Shown one piece after another: positions 1 through 5,362 of a DNA stretch of 5,362 nt. The notes under the pieces were generated by a model that did not search any database, had not been told where the DNA came from, and saw nothing but the letters and a program-made list of their open reading frames with translations. The first letter of the stretch is position 1. Each line of letters begins with the position of its first letter. The stretch comes from JBLHLB01 sp047618505 (lineage in GTDB: Bacteria > Planctomycetota > UBA1135 > GCA-002686595). A program made the translations under genes and the position numbers. The stretch lies in contig JBLHLB010000293.1 of the NCBI GenBank assembly GCA_047618505.1, forward strand, positions 1-5,362, written 5' to 3'.

Positions 1-381
1 CTCGCTCGAATAGCTTTGATTCGCGCTAAGCGCCTCCTCCTGGAGATGTACCGGGAGATTACTCGTGTCGAAGTAGCGCGTGTCCAGCGGGTCGATGTCA
101 AAGCGCTCGAGGGCTCGCCAACCCAGGGAGTTGCCCTCAAGGGACCAGTAAATGCTCGAGTTGATAGGACCGGTGATGTACCGGTCCACCATTTGGTAAG
201 CCAGGCCGAACACAACCAGTGTCAAGAGCACCGGTGCTAGCGTGATGAGGCCCCGCAGGAAGAAGCCGACTAAGCCTCGCTTAGGTTGCTTCTTCTTCTT
301 GCGTCGCCTGAGCCGGCTAAGCCGCTTGGACTTCTTCGGCGCTTGCTCTGTGGGGGGGTGATCTTCAGGGGGCATGGACAT
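1..381 (-). CDS. DUF502 (COV1-like) family membrane protein, N-terminal part, cut by window edge
   Basis: The minus frame reads from ATG at 381 to base 1 without a stop, giving 127 residues, so the 3' end lies outside the window. Residues 1-35 are hydrophilic with a strongly basic stretch (RLRRRKKKKQPKR, about 23-35). A GFFLRGLITLAPVLLTLVVF segment follows (about 39-58) and continues as GLAYQMVDRYITGP. The G-L-x(4)-P-x(3)-T pattern in the first membrane helix followed by a V-D-x(4)-GP turn is what I recognise from DUF502 (Pfam PF04367, COG2928; related to plant COV1), a family of inner-membrane proteins without an established bacterial function. The second membrane segment would be outside the window. 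An in-frame TAG at 421-423 limits the start; ATG 381 and ATG 375 are both possible and neither has a clear Shine-Dalgarno. The basic run suggests a cytoplasmic N-terminus. It lies downstream of hemW on the same strand, 153 bp away, so co-transcription is possible. Family call fairly sure, start less so. Confidence 0.72.
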   Translation of the reverse strand, partial: MSMPPEDHPPTEQAPKKSKRLSRLRRRKKKKQPKRGLVGFFLRGLITLAPVLLTLVVFGLAYQMVDRYITGPINSSIYWSLEGNSLGWRALERFDIDPLDTRYFDTSNLPVHLQEEALSANQSYSSE

Positions 382-534
382 GTCGCGGGTGCGATCTTCG
401 AGGGCAGTTAACGAGGGATTCTAACGTCCAATGGGGCGATTCCCCCCTACTCAACATTGCGCCAGTGAGACGATGCCGCGCAGGTACAACAAAGGGAACA
501 GCTCCATAGGCTCCGATGCAGGTCGCTGGGCTGA

Positions 535-1779
535 CTAGCGGGGTTGGGTTAAGGTCAGGAAGCGACGTGAAAGCTCATCGGCCACCGCTAGGTGCTGTTC
601 AGGGATCCGGGTTCGCTCGCCTCCTTTTCCGCAACGTTCTAGCCAACCACCGGCCACAAGTTCCCCAGCCGTAGCAACGCAGGGGTCCGGTCCAGCGGGC
701 AGGTCAACCCCTGCGCCGGCCGCATTCGTACGGGCCTGGACCGGATCGACTCCGTGACTCGTGCGCAACCCAAGCCACCACGACTCCCCGAGCGACTCTA
801 AGGGGGAGAGCGTCTCTTCCCAGTTTGCCGCCAGGTGACCCCCGTCTACCGCAGCCCTCCAGGCCCCGATGGAGCGGGGGTTACCGAAGCGAGTGCCATC
901 GATGTAACTGACGGCACTCGGCCCCAGGCCAACATAGGGTCCATTTGCCCAGTAGTGCTTGTTGTGGGTGCATTGGTGGTCTTTTGGGGCGAAGTTGGAT
1001 AGCTCGTAGCCGGGCATGCCGGCCTCTGCGAGTCTGGCTCTCGTGTTTGTGAAGAAGGCCAACTCCGTTTCTTCCCCCTGTCGCTGAACGCCTCCTTCAC
1101 GTTCCCATTTCTCCATGAGAGTGCCCGGTTCATAGGCCAGGTGATAGGCACTGATGTGGTCTGGAGCGAGGGCTAGAAGGGTTTCGAGGTCGCTCATCCA
1201 GGTCCCCAGGTCTTGACCCGGCGCAGCGTAGATCACATCGAGACTGACCTGCGGCACACCTGCCCTGCGCGCTGAATGGTAGGCGGCGATAGCGGTTTCG
1301 GCGTCGTGGACGCGACCGAAGAGCTTCAGGATCTCTGGGCGAAGGCTCTGGACGCCGATGGACAGGCGATTGACCCCGAGGTCTATCAGGGCGCGTGCCT
1401 TCTCCTCGTCGAGGCTCTCGGGGTTGCATTCTAGGGTGACCTCGGTGGCCGAGTTTCGAAACCCCGTGACTCTGTCGAGGCCATCCAAGAGAGTTGTCAA
1501 CTCTGATGTCGAGTAGAGCGAAGGGGTTCCTCCGCCAAGGAATACGGTCCTTGGTTTCTTGGGGGCGCGGTGCAACGCTTCCCGAAGAATGCCAGCCAGG
1601 GTTCCATCCAGGTCCTCACCTTCGGCAGCCACCGAGAAGAAGTCGCAGTAGGTGCACTTCGCCACGCAATAGGGCAAATGAACGTAGAGTGGGGTGCCCT
1701 CTTTTGGGGAGAGAGTCTGTGCCCTAATGGGTGCTTGATCGGTCTGAGGGTCGAGGCGGATGTTCGTCACTTGGCCCAT
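535..1779 (-). CDS. hemW: HemW, radical-SAM heme chaperone (coproporphyrinogen III oxidase-like)
   Basis: A 414-residue radical-SAM protein. LYVHLPYCVAKCTYCDFF carries the C-x3-C-x2-C cluster motif (Cys38, 42, 45) that binds a 4Fe-4S cluster and SAM. Other family marks are GGGTPS (82-87), ECNP (117-120), NRLSIGVQS (137-145), SLDVIYAAPGQ (179-189), HISAYHLAYEPGT (208-220) and GYELSNFA (257-264). HNKHYW (272-277), before YVGLGPSAVSY, is the HemW signature that separates it from the true oxygen-independent oxidase HemN. The late WWLGLRTSHGVD segment is the usual HemW C-terminal domain entry. HemW binds heme and is thought to deliver it to respiratory enzymes; it lacks confirmed oxidase activity. 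The frame stays open upstream to 1911, but those 44 residues show no family similarity. ATG 1779 is preceded by GAGAAG at 9 nt and leaves a ~30-residue lead before the radical-SAM core. It is divergent from the HTH-membrane gene and upstream of the DUF502 gene. Confidence 0.95.
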   Translation of the reverse strand: MGQVTNIRLDPQTDQAPIRAQTLSPKEGTPLYVHLPYCVAKCTYCDFFSVAAEGEDLDGTLAGILREALHRAPKKPRTVFLGGGTPSLYSTSELTTLLDGLDRVTGFRNSATEVTLECNPESLDEEKARALIDLGVNRLSIGVQSLRPEILKLFGRVHDAETAIAAYHSARRAGVPQVSLDVIYAAPGQDLGTWMSDLETLLALAPDHISAYHLAYEPGTLMEKWEREGGVQRQGEETELAFFTNTRARLAEAGMPGYELSNFAPKDHQCTHNKHYWANGPYVGLGPSAVSYIDGTRFGNPRSIGAWRAAVDGGHLAANWEETLSPLESLGESWWLGLRTSHGVDPVQARTNAAGAGVDLPAGPDPCVATAGELVAGGWLERCGKGGERTRIPEQHLAVADELSRRFLTLTQPR

Positions 1780-1887
1780 AGCGTAGTGCTTCTCAACGCT
1801 TGATTGGGAGCCCCAGTCCGTTTCGCGCGCGACTTGTCCACGAGACAGGGCTTGCGTCTTGGCTCTCCCTTTCGCACAACCAGAGCT

Positions 1888-2862
1888 GTGAGCACGAAAC
1901 CCCAAACACAACCCACCTCAAAGTTCCCCGAACACGAGCAACCCCTGTCTGTCTCCCAGGCTGCGCAGCTCGTCGGCGTGAGCGAACAAGCCCTTCGCAA
2001 GCGCATTCGAAAGGGCACGCTTCCGGCGCACAAACTGCGCCGGGGAAACCTGGTGGTCACGGCCCTTTCACCGTCAGAACTGGCCTGTGCCTATCCTGAA
2101 ATCGTTGGGCGCAGCCTTGGTTCAGAAGTTGAATCCAAGCCAGCGGGGCAACCCGTCGAAACCCACGCGGAACGGGAGCCCTTGAGCTCCGAAACAGTTG
2201 TTGTGTTGCGCGAGGGCCTGGCCACCGCAGAGGCGGCAAGGTCTGCTGCGGAACGACGCTATGAGGTTGCCGAAACCCGTGCCCAGGTCGCTGAAGAGAA
2301 GTTCGAGCGAGCCCTGGTGCAAAGGGGTGATGAGATCACTCGTGCCCGCAAGGACGTGGAGCGCCAGTCGATGCAGATGGCAATGGAGATTGCCCGCGCC
2401 AGGGTCCAAGCTCTACCTGAGTCAACCGATGCTGTTGCCTTGAACACCCAACGCCGTTGGTTGGGTGGGGTTGCCCTGGCGGCCTTGATTGTTGCAGCCA
2501 GCGCCCTTGCCTGGAGTTCGCGTGTCTGGGGAGACCTTCGGATTACACGCGACGAGCAGTCGGCGGCTACGTCACAAGTCAGTGAACTTCAGGGGCAACT
2601 CAACCTAACGCTAGAGCGGGCTTCGGGGGCGGAAGCCGCACGGTCCGAAGCCCTTGCTGTTGCACAGCAGGTGAAGCTGGCAGTGGCCGATGATCGCCTA
2701 GGTTGGCAGGAGCTTCAGGCACGTCTAGAGCAGGAGTTGGGTGCTGAGCGCGCAACCTCCGAAACCCTCAGGGGAGAGCTCGTCGATGCTTACATACGCC
2801 AGCGCGCTGTCATCAATAGGACCTTAGCTGTCGAGCTCGTTCGACAGCTTTTCACCCGTTGA
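1888..2862 (+). CDS. Membrane-anchored helix-turn-helix/coiled-coil protein
   Basis: A protein of 324 residues from GTG 1888; I do not recognise a named family for the whole protein. Residues about 19-70 (LSVSQAAQLVGVSEQALRKR, then IRKGTLPAHKLRRGNLVV) match the pattern of an excisionase/MerR-type helix-turn-helix (HTH_17-like) with its basic wing. A charged linker follows, then a long heptad-like, Ala/Glu/Arg-rich helix at about 105-173 that should form a coiled coil. RRWLGGVALAALIVAASALAW (about 189-209) is a single transmembrane helix; the preceding RR fits an N-inside topology. A second coiled coil fills about 218-300, presumably periplasmic, ending in a hydrophobic LAVELVRQLF helix. There is no signal peptide and no enzymatic motif. 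The role is inferred only: a DNA-binding protein tethered to the inner membrane. Starts at TTG 1852 or TTG 1804 are also open in frame; none has a convincing Shine-Dalgarno, and GTG 1888 leaves a natural short lead before the HTH. It is divergent from hemW and converges on the sigma gene with a 14-bp gap. Confidence 0.75.
   Translation: MSTKPQTQPTSKFPEHEQPLSVSQAAQLVGVSEQALRKRIRKGTLPAHKLRRGNLVVTALSPSELACAYPEIVGRSLGSEVESKPAGQPVETHAEREPLSSETVVVLREGLATAEAARSAAERRYEVAETRAQVAEEKFERALVQRGDEITRARKDVERQSMQMAMEIARARVQALPESTDAVALNTQRRWLGGVALAALIVAASALAWSSRVWGDLRITRDEQSAATSQVSELQGQLNLTLERASGAEAARSEALAVAQQVKLAVADDRLGWQELQARLEQELGAERATSETLRGELVDAYIRQRAVINRTLAVELVRQLFTR
2826..2852 (+). terminator. Candidate intrinsic terminator inside the 3' end of the HTH-membrane gene
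   Basis: AGCTGTCGA (2826-2834) and TCGACAGCT (2841-2849) form a perfect 9-bp stem around the 6-nt loop GCTCGT. The second arm runs straight into a TTTT tract (2849-2852) on the plus strand, the layout of a short rho-independent terminator. The hairpin overlaps the last codons of the HTH-membrane gene, whose stop is at 2860-2862. Only 14 bp separate this gene from the converging sigma gene, so a terminator would have to sit within coding sequence. On the minus strand the stem is followed by AAGG, so it should not terminate the sigma transcript. The T tract is short, so efficiency is uncertain. Confidence 0.45.
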
Positions 2863-2876
2863 ATTAGCTAGCCGCT

Positions 2877-3686
2877 CTACTCGTCATCCATTGATCGCAG
2901 GAGTTTCGAAAGGGTTTCGCGCTCTAGCTGCCTAACCCTCTCTCGTGTGAGCCCGACGACCTTTCCGATTTCCTTGAGAGTCATTGGATCTTGGTCAGCC
3001 TCCAGTCCATAGCGGAGACGAATGATGGTGGCCTCGCGCTCGTCGATCTCATCCAGGAGGCCCTTCATTCGCTCCAGGAGATCCGCCTGTTGAATTGCTT
3101 CGTGGGGGGCGGTGGCCTTGTCGTCTTCGACCGTATCTTGGGATGCCGTCATGACGTCCAAGGAGATCTGCGAAGAGCTCGCTGAGGTCTGTACCGTTTG
3201 TTTGAACAGGCGCCAGCTCTCGGGGGCTATGCCTATTTCTCCGGCCACTTCCTCGATAGAGGGAGCACGCCCCAGGCGGTAGGTGAGTTCCCGCCCAACA
3301 GTGCGCCACTTTGAGACCAGTTCGGCCATGTATCCGGGTACCCGGACAGACTGGACCGTATTGGTCAGCGCACGGCGAATGGATTGCTTGATCCACCAGG
3401 AGCCGTAGGTCGAAAAACGACATCCAGCGTCGGGGTCGAACTTCTCGGCCGCCTTGAGGAGGCCGATATTGCCCTCCGCGATAACGTCCTGCAGGGTCAA
3501 GCCCCGCTCGGAGTAATTCTTAGCGATGGATACGACGAGGCGAAGGTTGGCGCGAATCAGATGCTCGCGGGCCTCGAGGTCACCATTCTGGATCCGTCGA
3601 CCCAGGTCCTTTTCTTGGTCGGCCGTAAGTAGGCTGACCTCGTTGATTTCCCGGAGATATGTCTCCAGGCAGTTCTCGACGTTGAT
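2877..3686 (-). CDS. Sigma-70 family RNA polymerase sigma factor (group 2-like), probable non-canonical AUC start
   Basis: A 269-residue sigma factor if begun at ATC 3686. Region 1.2 is residues 4-46 (YLREINEVSLLT, then RRIQNGDLEAREHLIRA). Region 2 follows: NLRLVVSIAKNY (47-58), LQDVIAEGNIGLLKAAEKFD, and FSTYGSWWIKQSIRRALTN, the -10 recognition helix, to about 108. Region 3 is VPGYMAELVSKW through about 154. Region 4 is about 205-265, with LRYGL and the -35 helix-turn-helix MTLKEIGKVVGLTRERVRQLE. There is no region 1.1, and regions 1.2 to 4 are all present, so this is a primary-like alternative sigma rather than an ECF factor. The start is odd: from the in-frame TGA at 3723-3725 down to TTG 3500-3498, inside region 2, there is no ATG, GTG or TTG. 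Starting at TTG 3500 would remove regions 1.2 and 2.1. ATC 3686-3684 sits 7 nt after AAGGGAG. A one-base frameshift is the alternative. Identity is near certain; the start is not. Confidence 0.9.
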   Translation of the reverse strand: MNVENCLETYLREINEVSLLTADQEKDLGRRIQNGDLEAREHLIRANLRLVVSIAKNYSERGLTLQDVIAEGNIGLLKAAEKFDPDAGCRFSTYGSWWIKQSIRRALTNTVQSVRVPGYMAELVSKWRTVGRELTYRLGRAPSIEEVAGEIGIAPESWRLFKQTVQTSASSSQISLDVMTASQDTVEDDKATAPHEAIQQADLLERMKGLLDEIDEREATIIRLRYGLEADQDPMTLKEIGKVVGLTRERVRQLERETLSKLLRSMDDE

Positions 3687-3693
3687 GACAGGA

Positions 3694-3700
3694 CTCCCTT
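3694..3700 (-). promoter_or_regulatory. Shine-Dalgarno AAGGGAG placing the sigma factor start at ATC 3686
   Basis: Read on the minus strand, AAGGGAG (3700-3694) matches the anti-Shine-Dalgarno core in six of seven positions. It is followed by the 7-nt spacer TCCTGTC and then the in-frame codon ATC (3686-3684). This spacing is near optimal. The site is one of the clearer ribosome binding sites in the window, and it points at a codon that begins the protein directly before region 1.2. It supports initiation at AUC but cannot prove it, because the same stretch would also lie inside a longer, frameshifted coding region. Confidence 0.45.
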
Positions 3701-3873
3701 GGGGTTGTGGAGCGTGAAGTGCTCAGGGTCGGCCGTCCCCATGGAGGAAGGCGGCATACCAATCGAATCGGTCCTTGGGTCTCCCGGTCTTGAGGCCGAT
3801 CACCACCGCCCCCAGGCTCTGCGCGTTAAAGTCCTGGCGGGCAGTGTGTTAGACTCACCTTCCAGGCTGTCCC

Positions 3874-5184
3874 ATGACCAAGGTCCAGATTCAAAAAGTC
3901 GTTCCCGAACATCAGTTCGTGGAGTTGCTGCAGAACCACGCAGAGAGCTTCTTCCTGCTATCCAATGCCCTTACCCGGGAGCAGGCTGGCCGATGGAACA
4001 AGAGGCATTTCCTGTCCCTCATCAGCGAGACGGACAAGCTCGAGCCGTTCCTTGATGACTACGGCGCGCGCTACAACCGCACTTACGCCAACTTTACAGT
4101 CCTCGTGGCGTCGGTGAGATGGTTTGGCAAGGCCGGTTATAGCTTGGCGCACCACCTGGGGCGGCTTGCATCCTATGGCGCAGGTCAGAGCCTTGGGGAT
4201 GAGGATGCTCTGGACGCTCTGAAGGCAGCACACCAGGCATCAGTCTTCACCCAGGACGTAGCTACGCGATTGCTCGCCGAGATTGCTGAAGAAGCTCGGG
4301 CCCTCGGACTGAAGATCCCCCAGGATTCGATGCCCGACAGCCACTTCCCTCCCGTTTCTGTGCGGGTTCAGCTGCCGCGAAACGTGGGTCAGTTTGAGCC
4401 CCAGAACGAGCAGCAGAAGATCGTCGAGGTTGCCTCTAAGTACCTCCAGACTTGCGAGATGCTGAATGAGATGGGGGTGCGTGACATCAATGACCCTGGG
4501 GAACGCGCCTCGTTCCTGGATCGTTGGTGCACCGAAGAAAAAGCCCGCGTCTATCAGGCAACGGTTCACAACCTCCAGTCTGCCTACGACACTCACGTTC
4601 GGAACACCGTTCTTGAGAGCGAAGACGCCCGACTTCCACGTCTGCGGGGGCATTGCTCTGCCGCCTTGCATCTTCTCGAAGCCGTGACTCATCTCACGCA
4701 CTTCATTGAACGGCACGATGCGGATGATCGCTCTGAGGAGTCCAAGGACAGGATTCACAGGCTGGTAGACCGCGAGTCGGTACAGAACGTGATTCTCAAC
4801 AACCTCCTCGTGTGGGCGAATCGGTACCTACAGGCTGGCGCGCAAGCGGCGGGAGAGCTACTTCCTGCCTACACGAACGTGACCGTGCTCAACGTCTCCT
4901 TGCCGCCCGATGTTTCTCTCCATGCTAGACCTGTGGCTCTAATCGTGAGCATCGTGGCTCACTATGGGATGCCGATTGAAATGGAAGTAGGGGGCCAAGT
5001 AGAGAGTGCCGCCTCGATTCTCAAGCTGCTCATGCTGGTGGGGGCAAACCCAGATGAGCAACAGTTCGTCTTTAGGGGCGCCGAGGAAGTTCTACGGGAT
5101 ATAGAACTCCTCTTTGAGAGCGGCCTCGGAGAGCGGGGTCTTGATACCTTGCCGATCGAGTTGGACTATCTTCGAAATCGTTAG
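3874..5184 (+). CDS. Large protein with C-terminal HPr phosphocarrier domain
   Basis: A 436-residue soluble protein. Residues about 335-420 are an HPr domain. VSLHARPVALIVSIVAHYG places the phospho-accepting histidine at His350 with Arg352 as the Arg17 equivalent. ESAASILKLLML places Ser381 exactly 31 residues later, as in His15 and Ser46 of canonical HPr; the closing AEEVLRDIELLFESGLGE helix also fits. HPr takes phosphate from enzyme I at the histidine, and HPr kinase modifies the serine in regulatory systems. Residues 1-330 match nothing I recognise. They look mainly alpha-helical and hydrophilic, with an aromatic-rich helix (about 62-101, YNRTYANFTVLVASVRWF), a proline-rich break (about 149-175), and a second helical half (about 180-328). 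No signal peptide or membrane helix is seen. ATG 3874 has only a weak AGG upstream. Canonical HPr is about 85-90 residues, so most of this protein is additional. It could couple PTS phosphorylation to a regulatory output. HPr assignment is strong; function of the rest is unknown. Confidence 0.88.
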   Translation: MTKVQIQKVVPEHQFVELLQNHAESFFLLSNALTREQAGRWNKRHFLSLISETDKLEPFLDDYGARYNRTYANFTVLVASVRWFGKAGYSLAHHLGRLASYGAGQSLGDEDALDALKAAHQASVFTQDVATRLLAEIAEEARALGLKIPQDSMPDSHFPPVSVRVQLPRNVGQFEPQNEQQKIVEVASKYLQTCEMLNEMGVRDINDPGERASFLDRWCTEEKARVYQATVHNLQSAYDTHVRNTVLESEDARLPRLRGHCSAALHLLEAVTHLTHFIERHDADDRSEESKDRIHRLVDRESVQNVILNNLLVWANRYLQAGAQAAGELLPAYTNVTVLNVSLPPDVSLHARPVALIVSIVAHYGMPIEMEVGGQVESAASILKLLMLVGANPDEQQFVFRGAEEVLRDIELLFESGLGERGLDTLPIELDYLRNR

Positions 5185-5185
5185 C

Positions 5186-5236
5186 GATCCAGCTCCTTGT
5201 CCAGGACGTTCTTCCTGGGCTCTTGGGGAGCTGATC
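5186..5236 (+). terminator. Nested stem-loop just after the HPr-fusion stop codon (possible transcript end or processing structure)
   Basis: Immediately after the stop at 5182-5184, CAGCTCC (5190-5196) pairs with GGAGCTG (5227-5233). GAT (5186-5188) and ATC (5234-5236) extend this stem past a single bulged C. Inside it, CCAGGA (5201-5206) pairs with TCCTGG (5213-5218) around a CGTTCT loop. An alternative hairpin, GGGGA (5225-5229) with TCCCC (5235-5239), would exclude the outer stem. No T tract follows, so this is not a standard intrinsic terminator; it could protect a 3' end, attenuate read-through, or be chance pairing. Confidence 0.25.
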
Positions 5237-5332
5237 CCCGATTGGTGAGGAGCTCATGGGGTTGGGTCGCGGTTGTGTTGCCACCTACGGAGGAGCCCTG
5301 AACCTATGGGCGATTTGGGTGAGGGAAGCTGA

Positions 5333-5362
5333 TTGGCAAGCTCCTTCAAGAGGCGTCAAGGC
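5333..5362 (+). CDS. Possible first codons of a next gene, perhaps PTS enzyme I; cut by window edge
   Basis: TTG 5333 is preceded at 6 nt by GAGGGA (5321-5326), one of the better ribosome binding sites in the window, and directly follows an in-frame TGA (5330-5332). The ten visible codons read (M)ASSFKRRQG. Many PTS enzyme I proteins begin with a few residues and then QGIAVSPG or similar. The terminal QG and the position 148 bp downstream of an HPr-domain gene make enzyme I a reasonable guess, but ten codons cannot establish it. A competing frame, ATG 5256 with GAGGAG just upstream, is also open to the window edge (MGLGRGCVATYGGAL...). The rest of 5237-5332 shows nothing else I can support. 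Confidence 0.25.
   Translation, partial: MASSFKRRQG

Noticed and set aside
16..240. 74-residue plus-strand open frame at the left edge
   Set aside because: Antisense to the DUF502 coding region, with no similarity to any protein I know.
432..450. GGGG-CGATT-CCCC hairpin between hemW and the DUF502 gene as a terminator
   Set aside because: Only four base pairs, and no T tract on either strand; likely chance in a C-rich stretch.
535..1779. HemN, oxygen-independent coproporphyrinogen III oxidase
   Set aside because: The CVAKCTYCDFF cluster context and the HNKHYW motif are those of HemW, and the length is shorter than HemN with no HemN-type N-terminal region.
535..1911. Taking the longest hemW frame, starting at ATG 1911
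   Set aside because: The extra 44 residues show no HemW similarity and overlap the divergent gene; ATG 1779 has a GAGAAG upstream and fits the family better.
3690..3705. Programmed -1 ribosomal frameshift at CCCAAGGGA
   Set aside because: The codons do not allow re-pairing after a -1 slip (CCC to ACC, AAG to CAA), so it is not a recognised slippery heptamer.
3826..3855. Promoter for the HPr-fusion gene: TTAAAG, 18-bp spacer, TAGACT
   Set aside because: The -35 matches consensus in about three of six positions and the spacing is long; too weak to call from sequence alone.
4240..4758. 172-residue minus-strand open frame inside the HPr-fusion gene
   Set aside because: It lies wholly antisense to a longer, family-supported gene and has no recognisable motif; it reflects codon bias of the plus strand.
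5072..5284. 70-residue minus-strand reading frame overlapping the end of the HPr-fusion gene
   Set aside because: Mostly antisense to the conserved HPr domain, low-complexity composition, and no ribosome binding site or family similarity; a shadow frame.

Overview
The window is about 5.4 kb of moderately GC-rich bacterial chromosome. It holds four complete protein genes, one gene cut by the left edge, and possibly the first codons of another gene at the right edge. I see no tRNA, rRNA, insertion sequence, CRISPR array or long repeat. The taxonomic signal is indirect. The primary-like sigma factor has a region 2/3 style (FSTYGSWWIKQSIRRALTN, then a VPGYMAELVSKW region 3) that I associate with Planctomycetota and related Gram-negative lineages. 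The HPr domain sits at the end of a long unfamiliar protein, and most genes have weak or no Shine-Dalgarno sequence. I suggest a planctomycete-like bacterium with modest confidence.

Layout from left to right: (1) positions 1-381, minus strand, the N-terminal part of a DUF502/COV1-type membrane protein that runs off the left edge; (2) 535-1779, minus strand, hemW, the radical-SAM heme chaperone, which lies upstream of the DUF502 gene on the same strand with about 150 bp between; (3) 1888-2862, plus strand, divergent from hemW, a protein with an N-terminal excisionase/MerR-like helix-turn-helix, a coiled coil, one transmembrane helix and a second coiled coil; (4) 2877-3686, minus strand, converging tail to tail on gene 3 with a 14-bp gap, a group 2-type sigma-70 factor; (5) 3874-5184, plus strand, divergent from the sigma gene, a 436-residue protein whose last ~100 residues are an HPr phosphocarrier domain; (6) from about 5333, a possible start of a next gene, perhaps PTS enzyme I.

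Three points stand out. The sigma factor's conserved region 1.2 and the start of region 2 are encoded in an open frame with no ATG, GTG or TTG before the middle of region 2. The frame does contain an ATC codon 7 nt after an AAGGGAG Shine-Dalgarno match, exactly where such a protein should begin. This suggests either a non-canonical AUC start, with possible IF3-dependent control, or a single-base frameshift. The HPr domain keeps both His15 and Ser46 equivalents at the exact family spacing of 31 residues but is fused to about 330 residues of unrecognised helical protein. The HTH-coiled coil-TM-coiled coil protein looks like a DNA-to-membrane tether, and a perfect 9-bp terminator-like hairpin lies inside the last codons of its gene.

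Apart from the possible hemW/DUF502 transcription unit and a possible HPr/enzyme I pair, neighbouring genes alternate in strand and do not form one operon. No single pathway links them.
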